Positions 1-9,967 of a stretch of 64,000 nt of DNA are shown piece after piece. The DNA lies in the NCBI RefSeq assembly GCF_000972845.2, contig NC_040016.1:15228967-15292966 (forward strand), given 5' to 3'. This DNA is from Larimichthys crocea. Lineage: Eukaryota; Chordata; Actinopteri; Sciaenidae. The notes beneath the pieces are model-generated. The model ran no database searches. It saw nothing but the letters and a program-made list of their open reading frames with translations, and was not told the origin of the DNA. Numbering within the stretch: the first letter of the stretch is position 1; each line of letters starts with the position of its first letter. The position numbers were made by a program, and so were the translations under genes.

Positions 1-123
1 TTAAAAATTATTTGTCTATTGCAGAACAATAATAACTGTAGTCTAACGCAGTTTGCTAATCATAAATATCGTGCTTGTTTTAATCTCAGTTAAGTGTGAT
101 GGAGGGCCTGATTGCTGTTATGG

Positions 124-133
124 NNNNNNNNNN
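124..133. other. Assembly gap (10 N)
   Basis: A run of exactly ten N bases, a conventional placeholder for a gap of unknown size between contigs. The sequence to its right begins directly inside repeated block A, so the contig probably ended because the assembler could not resolve that repeat. Confidence 0.97.
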
Positions 134-379
134 TAGCTACCCTCGGTAGCTAGCAGCTAACATACAACGGCCAGATAACGAGCGTAGTTTGCGTACAGTT
201 TACATAAGAGCCACTGTGAGGCTACAGCGAGGTGGATTTCGCAGTAGGTCTCCCTGTAAATCGATGTTTGTGAAAATGTAAATGCAGGTAAATTAGATTC
301 AAAGTAAACATTAGGAGCGATTTGAAGCTCAGAGGCAGGCTAAACACTTCCCCCCAACGCCGCTTGTCTGATTTCAAAC

Positions 380-470
380 GTCCCTCCGTTACAAAACCTT
401 TAAAAAATCGCAGCCTCCTATTGGCTGAGGGAATGCTCCGAGCTCGCTCGTCATTGGCTGGAAGTGAAAG
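380..470. promoter_or_regulatory. Promoter-like CCAAT segment, copy A
   Basis: Two ATTGG motifs (reverse CCAAT boxes) lie at 420-424 and 453-457, about 33 bases apart, in a locally GC-rich stretch with a GGAAGTGA ETS-like motif just downstream. Paired CCAAT boxes at this spacing are typical of NF-Y-dependent TATA-less promoters. The segment recurs near 4950-5000 in copy B, upstream of the unrecognised minus-strand gene, so it may drive that gene or a second copy of it. Promoter activity is inferred from motifs only. Confidence 0.4.
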
Positions 471-684
471 GCCCCCAAAGCAGCAGAGGGCAGCAGCAGC
501 ATCGCTGAGCTCAAAGTTCACATCCACTACACACAATCCATAGACATATATACATAGACATATATCCATAGACATATATACTAGACATAGACATATATAC
601 ATACATAGACATAAATACATAGACATATGCAATTTGCTTATCGGCCAACTAGAGGAGTGGAGGATGCCACACACTACTTTTTAA

Positions 685-1830
685 TTTTCTTTACAAAGCA
701 TCTTGAGGAAAGAAAACCCATCTAAACTTTTATTCGCAGATTTCTCCTCAGCTTTTAATACAATTCAGCCACTCATCTTATACCGCAAATTAGTGTCCCT
801 TTTAATCTTGATATTGAGAATGGTGAAATGGCTCACTGACTTTTTAATAGGTAGGCCTCAGTCAGTTAGGGTTAATAATGTCTTATCCCGAAAGAAGATG
901 ACTTCTACAGCTTCTCCACAGGGGTGTGTCCTGTCCCCTTATTTTTATTTTATATCAAATGACTGTAGGAGTCAACACACTGACAGGTATTTCTTAAAAT
1001 TTCGACGACCACAGTTCTAGTCAGTTTACTCCATGATGGAGAGGTTGACCATGGGCCAGTTACGGCTGACTTGTGGCGTAGTGTGACAGTCATTACCTCA
1101 AGTTAATGTCCTAAAAACTAAGGACATGGTCATTATTTTAGGAAAACTCCACATACAGCCCATCCAACCATTATCAAGCAGTGGAGATGGTAGACTCTTA
1201 TAAATATTTGGGGACAATAATTGATAAAAACTTGACACATGACCTAAATATCTTCAGCAATCTGTAAAAAGGGCCTACAGAGATTTACTTTCTGCTGATC
1301 TCATTTTATGGAAACCTGTCGGTTAAAAACAAAAATTGTCTGTTCAAAATTGTGAGAGATGCCAACAAGATAATTGGCATGCAGCACGTCTGTCTCTCAG
1401 AGATCTTTGACAGACGAGTCCTATAGAAGGCTCGGTCCATCCTGTCTAGCCCTGACACCAATTTTGCAGGAATTTATTCTCTGCCGTCTGGACGGAGATA
1501 CATGCTACCTAGGGCACGAACAAATAGGTATAAATTCTCCTTTGTTCCACATGCAATCAATGCAATTAATTTGCACAACTCTTAAATTGCACGTTCTTGT
1601 GGCACTTGTTTATCTTTTTACTTTTATAGATTTTTGCCTTCTGTCACTTATTCTAACTTCATTTAGGATTGTTTAAATCAAGTTTTGGTTGCTTTACTTT
1701 GCGTCATTGTCACTGTTTGTCTATTTATTGTTTTGTTGTGTAAGTTGCATTGTCACTGCAAATCAAATTTCCCCTGGAGGGACAATAAAGCTCTGAACTG
1801 AACATGAACTGAACTGAACTGAAAGAGCTG
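685..1830 (+). mobile_element. Decayed non-LTR retrotransposon, Rex1/CR1-L2-like, copy A
   Basis: The plus strand encodes a broken reverse transcriptase. Residues reading FADFSSAFNTIQP, then a FLIGRPQSVRVN-like stretch, then SPQGCVLSP are visible between about 703 and 1015. They correspond to the finger/palm part of LINE reverse transcriptases. A frameshift ends the frame immediately before the expected catalytic FADD motif. A later segment (1374-1530) still resembles the C-terminal end of such proteins. The element ends near 1780-1820 with GGGACAATAAAG followed by TGAAC repeats, the kind of short-repeat tail LINEs of this clade use instead of poly(A). It is 5'-truncated and cannot be autonomous. 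The family assignment is from memory of motif style and could be Rex1 or an L2/CR1 relative. Confidence 0.75.
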
Positions 1831-2694
1831 AGAAAACACAGAGCAATGACTGCAAAGCTTTTACCTCACATGAAAGCACCTGTCCTGTAAAGAAAGATGT
1901 TGAATACAGTACATTTTGCACATGTGGAGTGAGTGAGGCAGTTTAAAGCATATTCATTTTGCTTGCAACCTCAACTTCTTATTTAAAATGTAAACGTGAA
2001 AGTTACTTAGCTTAAAAGACTGATGCAGGAAAAACACGCATGCTCCTTCTCCAAGACGATGCCGTTCAGAAAAAGGAGACTAAGAAACGACTTGTTAAAC
2101 AGCTACAGGGCAGTCCTTCTCTTCAAAAGTCATCCGGGAATGAGTGCTGATCTCTTTTTCTCTCTCTTATATGCAAATATCTTCAGAACACAGAACCATT
2201 TTCATTCTAAAGAGAACTGGAACTGGAACTCTCATTTGCATACATTAATATTCAGCAAATGAAATGTAAATAAACACCTGCTGAACAGATTAATCTTTAT
2301 AAATCCCCCCAATAAATGTAAGGTGGGAGTAGTTATCTAATTATTATTTTCCAGAACACCTAATGTTGACATGTTAAACTCAAGGAGTAGACCCTAACAT
2401 ATATGGACTTTAATGACGACTCAAAATGAAAAGATATATATAGAGGATAATTGTCAACGGACTGGAGCACTCCTGTCCTCTGGAAAATTTCCACAGCGCT
2501 GCAGCTCGCCGTACAGTCACCCCTGGTGCGAACTCAAGGATGAGATACACACGGGATTGGTCATGGAAAGGTACCGAGAGACGCAGGATAAGTTGGGTGC
2601 TGCAGGACGTGTGCAGAGAAATGTTTTTTGAGAAAATGTGTTTGACGGATTATTTGAAAAGCACCGGCAGAAATAAATGAAGCATCCACATTAC

Positions 2695-4225
2695 CGAGCG
2701 CCTCAGCAGCTGCTTTGTAAGAGGCTTCCACAGTCCTGAGCTCAACAAAGTGGGTAGCGTGGGCTGCTGCTTTCAAACTGAGTGTTTTCAAGGACTAGCT
2801 TTGATTATATCACGTTACCTGAGGTGGAGACTGGATCTCCACTTCTCTCCCGTTGATGCTCCCTCCGCCTTCTCCAGCTGCTTCGTTAAGAGCACTTTTC
2901 AGTGCCAAGATGAAACTTGCTCTGTCGCTCTCTGGCCAGGTAAACATTTGGCCAATTTACCCTTTCCTAAGGACGGCCAAGTCAAATTCTCATGCTCCAA
3001 TCGCTTGCTTGTGTGAGAGGAAACAGGCACGTTACAACAACAGTGGCAACGAAATGTGTTTACCTAACAAAGATGATAAGGATAAATCACATTTATCAGA
3101 CATACTTTGATCAGAGGCATTGTCAGAATCATTCTTGGCAGGTTGGGTCTAAAAGATAAAGAATATAGTTTAGTAATTTCAAGACCACAAAAAAAATTGC
3201 ACGCACACACACGTCAGCACAGTTCTGTTTTAAGCTTACTCTGTGTTTCTCCGGCTTTGCAGTTCTGACGGTGGTTTGGCAGCTCGGGTTCACTTGGGCA
3301 CATTTGTCTTTTGGGCTGGTTTTGTTGCAGCGAATTAAGGGGGGGCTGCGGTGCGGTTTGCTTGTCTGAGTCGCAGGATTTCTTTTCTGATTATAGTCAG
3401 GGTTCAACAGTCTGATCAGTGGTGGTGGACGTGACAGTAGCAGAGGACATGGAGCCACGGTTTCTGATGGCTCATGGGCCGCTGAATACTCTAGAGGTCC
3501 ATTTTGACACACCAAAGGACACGCGACTGCTGAGTCGGTGTAACCACAGCCATCTGCGACTGTGGGACACAGGACCCGCTTTGGCCCGTCACGGTTTGGC
3601 TGCAATGATTAAGAAACAAACAAAAACGCTCAATATACTGACTCCTTAAAGAGTTGAAACTTTACGCTTGTGCTTTGGTCCCTCCAGTTGCACTAGCTGA
3701 GTAAATACTATTTCTATTCTGAAAGCTAGTTCGAAATGTTAAAAGTTTCAGTCCATAGGATGTAGTGTCTCCCACCGGGAAGATTGCCAAATTGCAACCA
3801 AACCCTCACCTCACCGTTCCCTGTCCCAAGAATATAAAGGGAACCTACAGTGCTGTGAAACTAGCAAGCGGCTTTAATCTAGAGCCAGTGTTTTGGGTTG
3901 TCCTGCTAGAAACATTTCTGTGAAAGAAGATCCTAAAAGGCTCATTCGAGGGTAACAAAAACTAATTTCAGGTGGTTTGTGCACTAATGAAAACATTATG
4001 TGAATAGTATGAGTTAAGTCCTACAAGTAGAACCCCTAAAATCATCCTTTTAAATTACGATTGCACTTATGTAAGTAAAAGTATGACAAAAAGGTCTGAA
4101 AAAGTCAGTCCACATCTGGACAACACCCCAGTTTTATGACCACGTAATGGTGTGAGTTACCTGCACTTCGGGCCTTTGAGTTTCATGTCCTTTGTCAGCT
4201 TGAGTTTGGCAGCAGAGTCCATATT
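2695..4225 (-). CDS. Unrecognised spliced gene with a damaged reading frame
   Basis: Several exon-like blocks are bounded by good splice signals on the minus strand: 4161-4225, 3240-3599, 3064-3148, 2819-2931 and probably 2695-2778. The middle three join in consistent phase (360, 85 and 113 bases) and stay open for 186 codons, which is strong evidence of coding sequence. The product is Ser/Pro/Lys-rich and low in hydrophobics, with stretches such as SDKCDLSLSSLLESD and SFILALKSALNEAAGEG, and shows no domain I recognise. The frame is troubled. The ATG at 4222 (MDSAAKLKLTKDMKLKG) is not in phase with the 186-codon frame. Another frame of exon 3240-3599 also looks coding in pieces. The gap 2779-2818 is only 40 bases, too short for a normal intron. 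Because the surrounding contig is rich in indel noise, sequencing error is the simplest cause; a pseudogene is the alternative. Confidence 0.55.
2819..2931 (-). CDS. Unrecognised gene, 113-base exon
   Basis: Acceptor CTGGCCAG and donor CAG|GTAACG bound a 38-codon block that includes ESDRASFILALKSALNEAAG, likely a short amphipathic helix. It follows in phase from 3064-3148. Confidence 0.6.
3064..3148 (-). CDS. Unrecognised gene, 85-base exon
   Basis: Acceptor CTTTTAG and donor G|GTAAAC flank an acidic, Ser-rich segment (NDSDNASDQSMSDKCDLSL). Its phase agrees with the exons on both sides, which is the best evidence that this locus is or was spliced and translated. Confidence 0.6.
3240..3599 (-). 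CDS. Unrecognised gene, 360-base exon
   Basis: The exon has a pyrimidine-rich acceptor ending ATTGCAG and an AGA|GTAAGCTT donor. It is open throughout in the frame that also runs through the next two exons, and is Pro/Ser/Thr/Lys/Cys-rich. A different frame reads QTAPQPPLNSLQQNQPKRQM in its 3' half but contains stops further 5'. Two alternately coding-looking frames in one exon is the signature expected of small indels. Confidence 0.55.
4161..4225 (-). CDS. Unrecognised gene, candidate first coding exon
   Basis: On the minus strand a TTTTTTCCAG acceptor precedes AATATGG, and TGCAG is followed by a GTAACT donor. The ATG at 4220-4222 opens a basic 20-residue start (MDSAAKLKLTKDMKLKGPKC). Joining it directly to 3240-3599 leads to a stop after about 36 further residues, so either that exon contains an indel or this ATG is not the true start. 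Confidence 0.45.
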
Positions 4226-4939
4226 CTGGAAAAAAGGGGAAAAAGAGTTGTGTCTTTTTAATTATTTAAACTCATTTAGACGCTGCTAGTCCAAAGACAA
4301 AGACTAACAATAATTCAGCTGTTATTATTACGCATCCATGTAAGAGTACCTTGCATTACCACCAGAGTAGTATAACGTGTGTTGTTTTTTATGTCATATT
4401 ATGAAGTACTGGATAATAAATAAAAAAATGACACACTGAGCCTTAATCCGTAGCAACACACGCAGCGTTGGCTTTAACGTGCGTAACGTTTACTGACGTT
4501 AAGGTCAACGATTAGCCGAGTAGCTTTGTGCTTAGATAACCATCGTTTAACCTTCACACCGCATGATTTAATGAAGTATTAGAATAGCTACCTGATGTGT
4601 TATTTCACATGGCCGAGAGCAAATGCTGACCGGTACTATCAAACCCAGAGTAGCTCTCAAAGCAGATAGCTTACCCGCGGAGCGAGCAGCTAACATACAC
4701 GGCCCAGATACGAGCGTAGTTTGCGTACAGTTTACATAAAGAGCCACTGTGAGGCTACAGCGAGGTGGATTTCGCGTAGGTCTCCCTGTAAATCGAGTTG
4801 TGAAAATGTAATGCAGGTAAATTAGATTCAAAGTAAACTATTAGGAGCGATTATGAAGGCTCAGAGGCAGGCTAAACACTTCCCCCAAACGCCGCTTGTC
4901 TGATTTCAAACGTCCCTCCGTTCAAAACCTTAAAAAAAT

Positions 4940-5000
4940 CGCAGCCTCCTATTGGCTTGAGGGAATGCCTTCCGAGCTCGCTCGTCATTGGCTGGAAGTG
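4940..5000. promoter_or_regulatory. Promoter-like CCAAT segment, copy B
   Basis: Contains the same pair of ATTGG motifs as copy A, in CTATTGGCTT and TCATTGGCTGG, plus the GGAAGTGA motif. It lies about 0.7-0.8 kb upstream of the candidate first coding exon (4225) of the unrecognised minus-strand gene, a plausible distance if a noncoding first exon intervenes. Confidence 0.35.
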
Positions 5001-5229
5001 AAAGGCCCCCAAGCAGGCAGAGGGCAGCAAGCAGCATCGCTGAAGCTCAAATTTCACAATCCACTACCAACAATCCATAACATAAGATACATAGAACATA
5101 TATCCATAAGACATATATAACAATAGACATAGACATATTAGACAGACAGAGACATATATACATAGACATATGCAATTTGACTTATCGGCCAACTAGAGGA
5201 GTGGGGATGCCACCACTACTCTTTTTAAT

Positions 5230-6368
5230 TTTCTTTACAAGCATCTTGAGGGAAAGAAAACCATGCTAAACTTATGAGCAGATTTTCTCCCACGTTTAAT
5301 ACAATTCAGCCACATCTTATACCGCAAATGAGTGCCTTTTTAATCTTGATATTGGAATGGGAATGGCTCACTGACTTTTTAATAGGTAAGGCCTCAGTCC
5401 AGTTAGGGTTATAATGTTTATCCCGAACGAAGATGACTTCTACAGCTTCTTCCACAGGGGTGTGTCCTGTCCCCTTTATTGTTTATTTTATATACAAATG
5501 ACTGTAGAGTCAACACACTGACAGGTATTTCTAAAATTTCAGACGACACAGTTCTGTCAGTTTTACTCATGATGGAGAGGTTGACCATGGGCCAGTTACG
5601 GCTGACTTTGTGGGAGTGTGTGACAGCCATTACCTCAAGTTAAATGTCCTAAAAACTAGAGGACATGGTCATTGATTTAGGAAAAACTCCACATACAGCC
5701 CATCCAACCATTATCAAGCAGGGAGATGGTAGACTCTTAAAATATTGGGGACAATAATGATAAAAACTTGACACATGACCTAAATACTTCAGGCAATCGG
5801 TAAAAAGGGCAACAGAGATTACTTTTCTGCTTGATTCTCAATTTATGGAAAACCTGTCGGTTAAAAACAAAATGTCCTGTTCCAAAATTGGGGAAGATGC
5901 CAAACAAGATAATTGGCATGCAGCAGCTCTGTCTCTCAGAGATCTTTGACAGACGGTCCTATAGAAGGCTCGGTCCATCCTGTCAGCCCTGACACCAATT
6001 GTTTGCAGGAATTTATTCTCTGCCGTCTGGACGGAGATACATGCTACCTAGGGCACGAACACAATAGGTATAAATTTCCTTTGTTCCATGCAATCAATGC
6101 AATGTAATTGTGCACAACTCTTAAATTGCACTGTTCTTGTGGCCATTGTTTTACTTTTTATCTTTTATAGATTTTTTGCCTCTGTCCACTTATATTCTAA
6201 CTTCATTTAGGATTGTTTAAATCAAGTTTTGGTTGCTTTACTTTGCGTCATTGTTTGTCATGTTTGTCTGTTATTGTTTGTTGTGTAAGTTGCATTGTCA
6301 CTGCAAATCAAATTTCCCCTGGAGGGACAATAAAGCTCTGAACTGAACACTGAAACTGAACTGAAACG
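5230..6368 (+). mobile_element. Decayed non-LTR retrotransposon, copy B
   Basis: Counterpart of the LINE fragment in copy A, with the same internal landmarks: a reverse-transcriptase-like core, a C-terminal fragment near 5913-6107, the GGGACAATAAAG tail and terminal TGAAC-like repeats. Reading frames are broken at different places from copy A. This supports independent indel noise, not shared ancestral decay. In this copy the residues after the core read FSDDTVL, close to the catalytic FADD motif lost in copy A. Confidence 0.75.
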
Positions 6369-6885
6369 AAAGAGCTGAGAAAAAACAGGCAATGACTGCA
6401 AAGCTTTTACCTCACATGAAGCACCTGTCCTGTAAAGAAGATGTTTGAAACAGTACATTTGCACATGTGGAGTGAGTGAGGCAGTTTAAAGACACATTTT
6501 GCAGTTGCAACCTCAACTTCTTATTTAAATGTAAACCGTGAAGTTACTCAGCGTTAAAAGACTGATGCAGGAAAACACGCATGCCCTCTCCAAGCGATGC
6601 CGTTCAGAAAAGAGACTGAAGAAACGACTTGTTTAAACTAGCTACCAGGGCAGTCCTTCCTCTCAAGTCATCCGGGAATGAGTGCTGATCTCTTTTTCTC
6701 TCTCTTATATGCAAATATCTTCAGAACACAGAACCATTTCATTCTAAAGAGAACTGGAACTGGAACTCTCATTTGCATACATAATAGTCAGCAAATGATG
6801 TAAATAAACACCTGCTGAACAGATCTAATCTTTATAAATCCCCCCAATAAATGTAAGGTGGGAGTAGTTTACCTAATATTATTTT

Positions 6886-6959
<74 letters not shown>
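6886..6959. repeat. Compound palindromic microsatellite CA-TA-TG
   Basis: A CA run passes into a TA run and then a longer TG run. CA and TG arms are reverse complements, so the tract can fold into a hairpin or cruciform centred on the TA core. The N gap at 7392 is followed by another TG run, suggesting that this repeat contributed to the assembly break. Confidence 0.95.
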
Positions 6960-6969
<10 letters not shown>

Positions 6970-6971
6970 AT

Positions 6972-7391
6972 GTACACGTTAGTGCTCTTTATTCAGAAAA
7001 CCCTCATGTCACATCTACATTTCAGGATCTGGTTATTTTAGACACAGATTAAATGTTAAATATAAATATTTCAATATTTATCATCACAGTAACAGTGTTA
7101 CACACATTAGTAGCTGTAAACACTCAGCATTAGAAAAATACATACGTTGGTTTGGTGCTTACATAAGGAGTAAACATTTATAATCATCACTTTACATACG
7201 TTGTTTTTGGTGCCTGTTTGTTTCCCAGATATATTAGTGTGTGTGTGAATGGGTGTATAAGAGGCATTAACTTAAAGCACTTTGTAGAAAGGCGCTTTAT
7301 GAAGTTCAGTTCATTTCCTTGTATTAGTTTACAGGCAGATCTGCCTTATCCAATATGGCGGCGACGTCAACGTACGATTCAGTGCTCAATG
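6972..7391. repeat. 420-base exact repeat, left copy (contig end)
   Basis: Identical to 7451-7870 as far as I can read it, base for base, and it ends exactly at the N gap. It contains no gene; small open frames here duplicate those in the right copy. Confidence 0.95.
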
Positions 7392-7401
7392 NNNNNNNNN
7401 N
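7392..7401. other. Assembly gap (10 N)
   Basis: Second ten-base N placeholder. It separates two contigs whose ends share 420 identical bases, so the true gap size is probably negative (an overlap). Confidence 0.97.
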
Positions 7402-7450
7402 TGTGTGTGTGTGTGTATACTATATGTATGTATATATGTTCACGTGTAAT

Positions 7451-7870
7451 GTACACGTTAGTGCTCTTTATTCAGAAAACCCTCATGTCACATCTACATT
7501 TCAGGATCTGGTTATTTTAGACACAGATTAAATGTTAAATATAAATATTTCAATATTTATCATCACAGTAACAGTGTTACACACATTAGTAGCTGTAAAC
7601 ACTCAGCATTAGAAAAATACATACGTTGGTTTGGTGCTTACATAAGGAGTAAACATTTATAATCATCACTTTACATACGTTGTTTTTGGTGCCTGTTTGT
7701 TTCCCAGATATATTAGTGTGTGTGTGAATGGGTGTATAAGAGGCATTAACTTAAAGCACTTTGTAGAAAGGCGCTTTATGAAGTTCAGTTCATTTCCTTG
7801 TATTAGTTTACAGGCAGATCTGCCTTATCCAATATGGCGGCGACGTCAACGTACGATTCAGTGCTCAATG
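7451..7870. repeat. 420-base exact repeat, right copy
   Basis: Second copy of 6972-7391, offset 479 bases. The sequence continues uniquely beyond 7870, so this is the copy anchored in the main contig. Confidence 0.95.
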
Positions 7871-9960
7871 CAGCGTCTATGTATATATGTCTATGCAACA
7901 ATCTGCACATTTTGCATATCAAAAACAGAGTAAAAAGAGATTTAAGGACACCCATCACAGCTGACATTAAATTAAATCTACAGGAGAGAAAAAAAACCCT
8001 ACTAAATCAAACTTAGAAGCAAATTCCCATCAATATAGACTATGTGTTTGGATCAAACTACCCTTTCTCTGTGTTGCATTTTCTCGCATGTAATGTGTTC
8101 AGTCAATATGTTTTCTCATATGCATTGTCTTCCTCTAAAGCTTCTTACCTTACCTCCAAGCCTTTGCTGTGGTGGATCACAATACTTTGACTACCCTGTG
8201 ACTATCATTATCCCTCTTTATCTTTCCATAATATAAACAATTAGAAAGGGGTGCAAAAACTGCTCTCTAAATCCTTTTTATTATTGATCTGATGTCCAGA
8301 TGTTTTGTATATGTGTCTACTGATACATACACAGTCATATCAGACAACATCTATGTATGTTTGAGTGTCTGTACAGTGGCTATGTCACAAGTTAAGAGCA
8401 GATGTAAACTAATGTTGTTGTTTAATATCAGCCATAAGTAACTAATATTAAAGTGGGTGCAATTGTGGTGTCTTAAATCAGTGAGTTTTTGTTATATCTG
8501 AATAATGCAGGAACAAGTGTTCTGTTAAACATTTAGTCTGTTCCCATCTGTGCTGTAAGTCCATTCAAGAATACTAAAAGAGAAGAAGCACACATGTAAT
8601 AATTACTCTTATATCCACTCTGCTGAACTCCAGTATGATTTAAAAAATCTCCTATAATGACCCAATAATCAACTGTTTACATGTATTGATATATAGGTGA
8701 GCAGATATTAGAAAAACATGTTAGTAGGAACCCGAAATGTTGAGAATTTAAACTTTTCTCAGATGACACTAAATTGCCAATAAATCATACCATTGTGATG
8801 CTTATAATTTATTGTGACATGATGTTGAATAAATTCCCTGACGTTAGTTATACTGTTTGTGACGATGTGTATATTCACTAAAACATCAGAGTATCATAAA
8901 CTACTACTACAACCTTGCATAAGTGAAATCTTTCTTCAGCTGTATAATAAATCGATGTATTCATAAGGTCCGGTAGGTTCAGAGATTAATTTAACACTGT
9001 TGACTCTGAGTTATGGTTAAATTCACCTTGAAGCTAGACATTTCAAGCACTCAGTACTCTCTATCTTTCTTAACGTATGTTGTTAATTATAGGGGATGGT
9101 CAGAGGGATGGATGCACACATCTATGATCTGTCAGGATTAAAAAGGATGATGTCAGGCATGTTAAAAGTAAGTAAAAAAGCTTGGGCGCAGTGCTGCCTC
9201 CCTGTGCCAGCAGAGACAGCATGGCTCCTGGTGCAATTTTGTTAAGAGTCGTTGGTGGCAGCAGTGAGCACAACGCTGCTAATTTGAAATGCCTGACATT
9301 AATAACATTTCCTTGGTGTTATGTCACTGAGATGTGAAGCTTCTCAAAATGATCTTTTTTAAATCTTTTATCATTCTAAACATTCTCCCTTAATCAGATT
9401 TAAATAATTTAAATTAGAGGCTTTAGACAACAATATTCTCTTGTAACTCTTGCATTAGAGTTTCTGTAATTTCACAATTATACAGACACGTTTTATTCAT
9501 GCTGAATGATTTGAATGTTTTTTGAGCATATTTTTATGTATTTATCATAATTTATTAATTTATGTTTAGGCATGTTAATCATTCAACATGAATGATTCCT
9601 CCATTCAGTTCTACAGAGGCAGTCATTCAACATGAATGATTCCTCCATTCAGTTCTACAGAGGCAGCTTTTGTAATAACAGACTTTATTGGATGGTTATG
9701 AATAGAGAAAATGACTCTTTTCATCCATTTGCCTTTTAATTTGCATTTTCATTTTGTAAAAAATGTTTTAATTGCACCCATCTGCTGTAGTCATAGTTTT
9801 ATGGTCTTCAGGACACTGAACGTGACAGGGCCATCTTGCAAAACATACCCATTTTGACAAAAGAAAACAGAAACATAATGCACAATGCCTCTTGTCATCT
9901 ACATAGACTACTACTCATAAAAGAAACACATGGCACAGTTGATACAGATCAGTTAAATAG
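7871..9960. other. Intergenic, AT-rich, no gene seen
   Basis: I see no exon with paired splice signals and no long open frame. A more GC-balanced patch lies at about 9180-9290, containing GCAGTGCTGCCTCCCTGTG, and a short tandem duplication lies at 9579-9666. The rest is AT-rich spacer. Confidence 0.5.
9579..9666. repeat. 44-base unit, two perfect tandem copies
   Basis: Units 9579-9622 and 9623-9666 are identical, starting TCATTCAACATGAATGATTC and ending AGAGGCAG. The first part, ATTCAACATGAAT, is nearly self-complementary (ATTCA.../...TGAAT), so each unit carries a small inverted repeat. Confidence 0.95.
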
Positions 9961-9961
9961 C

Positions 9962-9967
9962 TTTATT
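9962..9967 (-). terminator. Candidate poly(A) signal for prelid3b
   Basis: TTTATT on the plus strand is AATAAA on the minus strand, about 1.9 kb beyond the prelid3b stop codon. Teleost copies of this gene commonly have a long 3' UTR, so 9960-11870 may be transcribed. Other AATAAA-like hexamers occur in between; only transcript ends would settle which is used. Confidence 0.3.

Larger units (their letters stand above)
134..2370. repeat. Duplicated block, copy A (about 2.2 kb)
   Basis: This stretch matches 4665-6870 over nearly its whole length, in the same order and orientation, at a nearly constant offset of about 4,535 bases. The copies differ mostly by single-base insertions and deletions, many in homopolymers, rather than by substitutions. 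Each copy holds a CCAAT-containing promoter-like segment, a short ATACATAGACAT-type minisatellite (540-625 here), a retrotransposon fragment and about 500 bases of unrelated DNA. The pattern fits either a recent tandem duplication or one locus assembled twice from uncorrected long reads. The indel-rich differences favour base-calling error over evolutionary divergence. Confidence 0.9.
4665..6870. repeat. Duplicated block, copy B (about 2.2 kb)
   Basis: Second copy of the block at 134-2370, in direct orientation. Homology begins near TTACCCGCGGAGC at about 4671, corresponding to the first bases after the N gap in copy A, and stops at about 6870 where copy B enters a CA/TA/TG microsatellite. 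Indel differences from copy A occur every few tens of bases, in both directions. Confidence 0.9.

Noticed and set aside
703..1020. Possible functional reverse transcriptase gene
   Set aside because: The frame breaks before the catalytic motif and the 5' half of the element is missing; it is a decayed fragment.
3419..3649. Plus-strand open frame opposite the unrecognised gene
   Set aside because: It is antisense to a better supported minus-strand exon and lacks splice or start context of its own.
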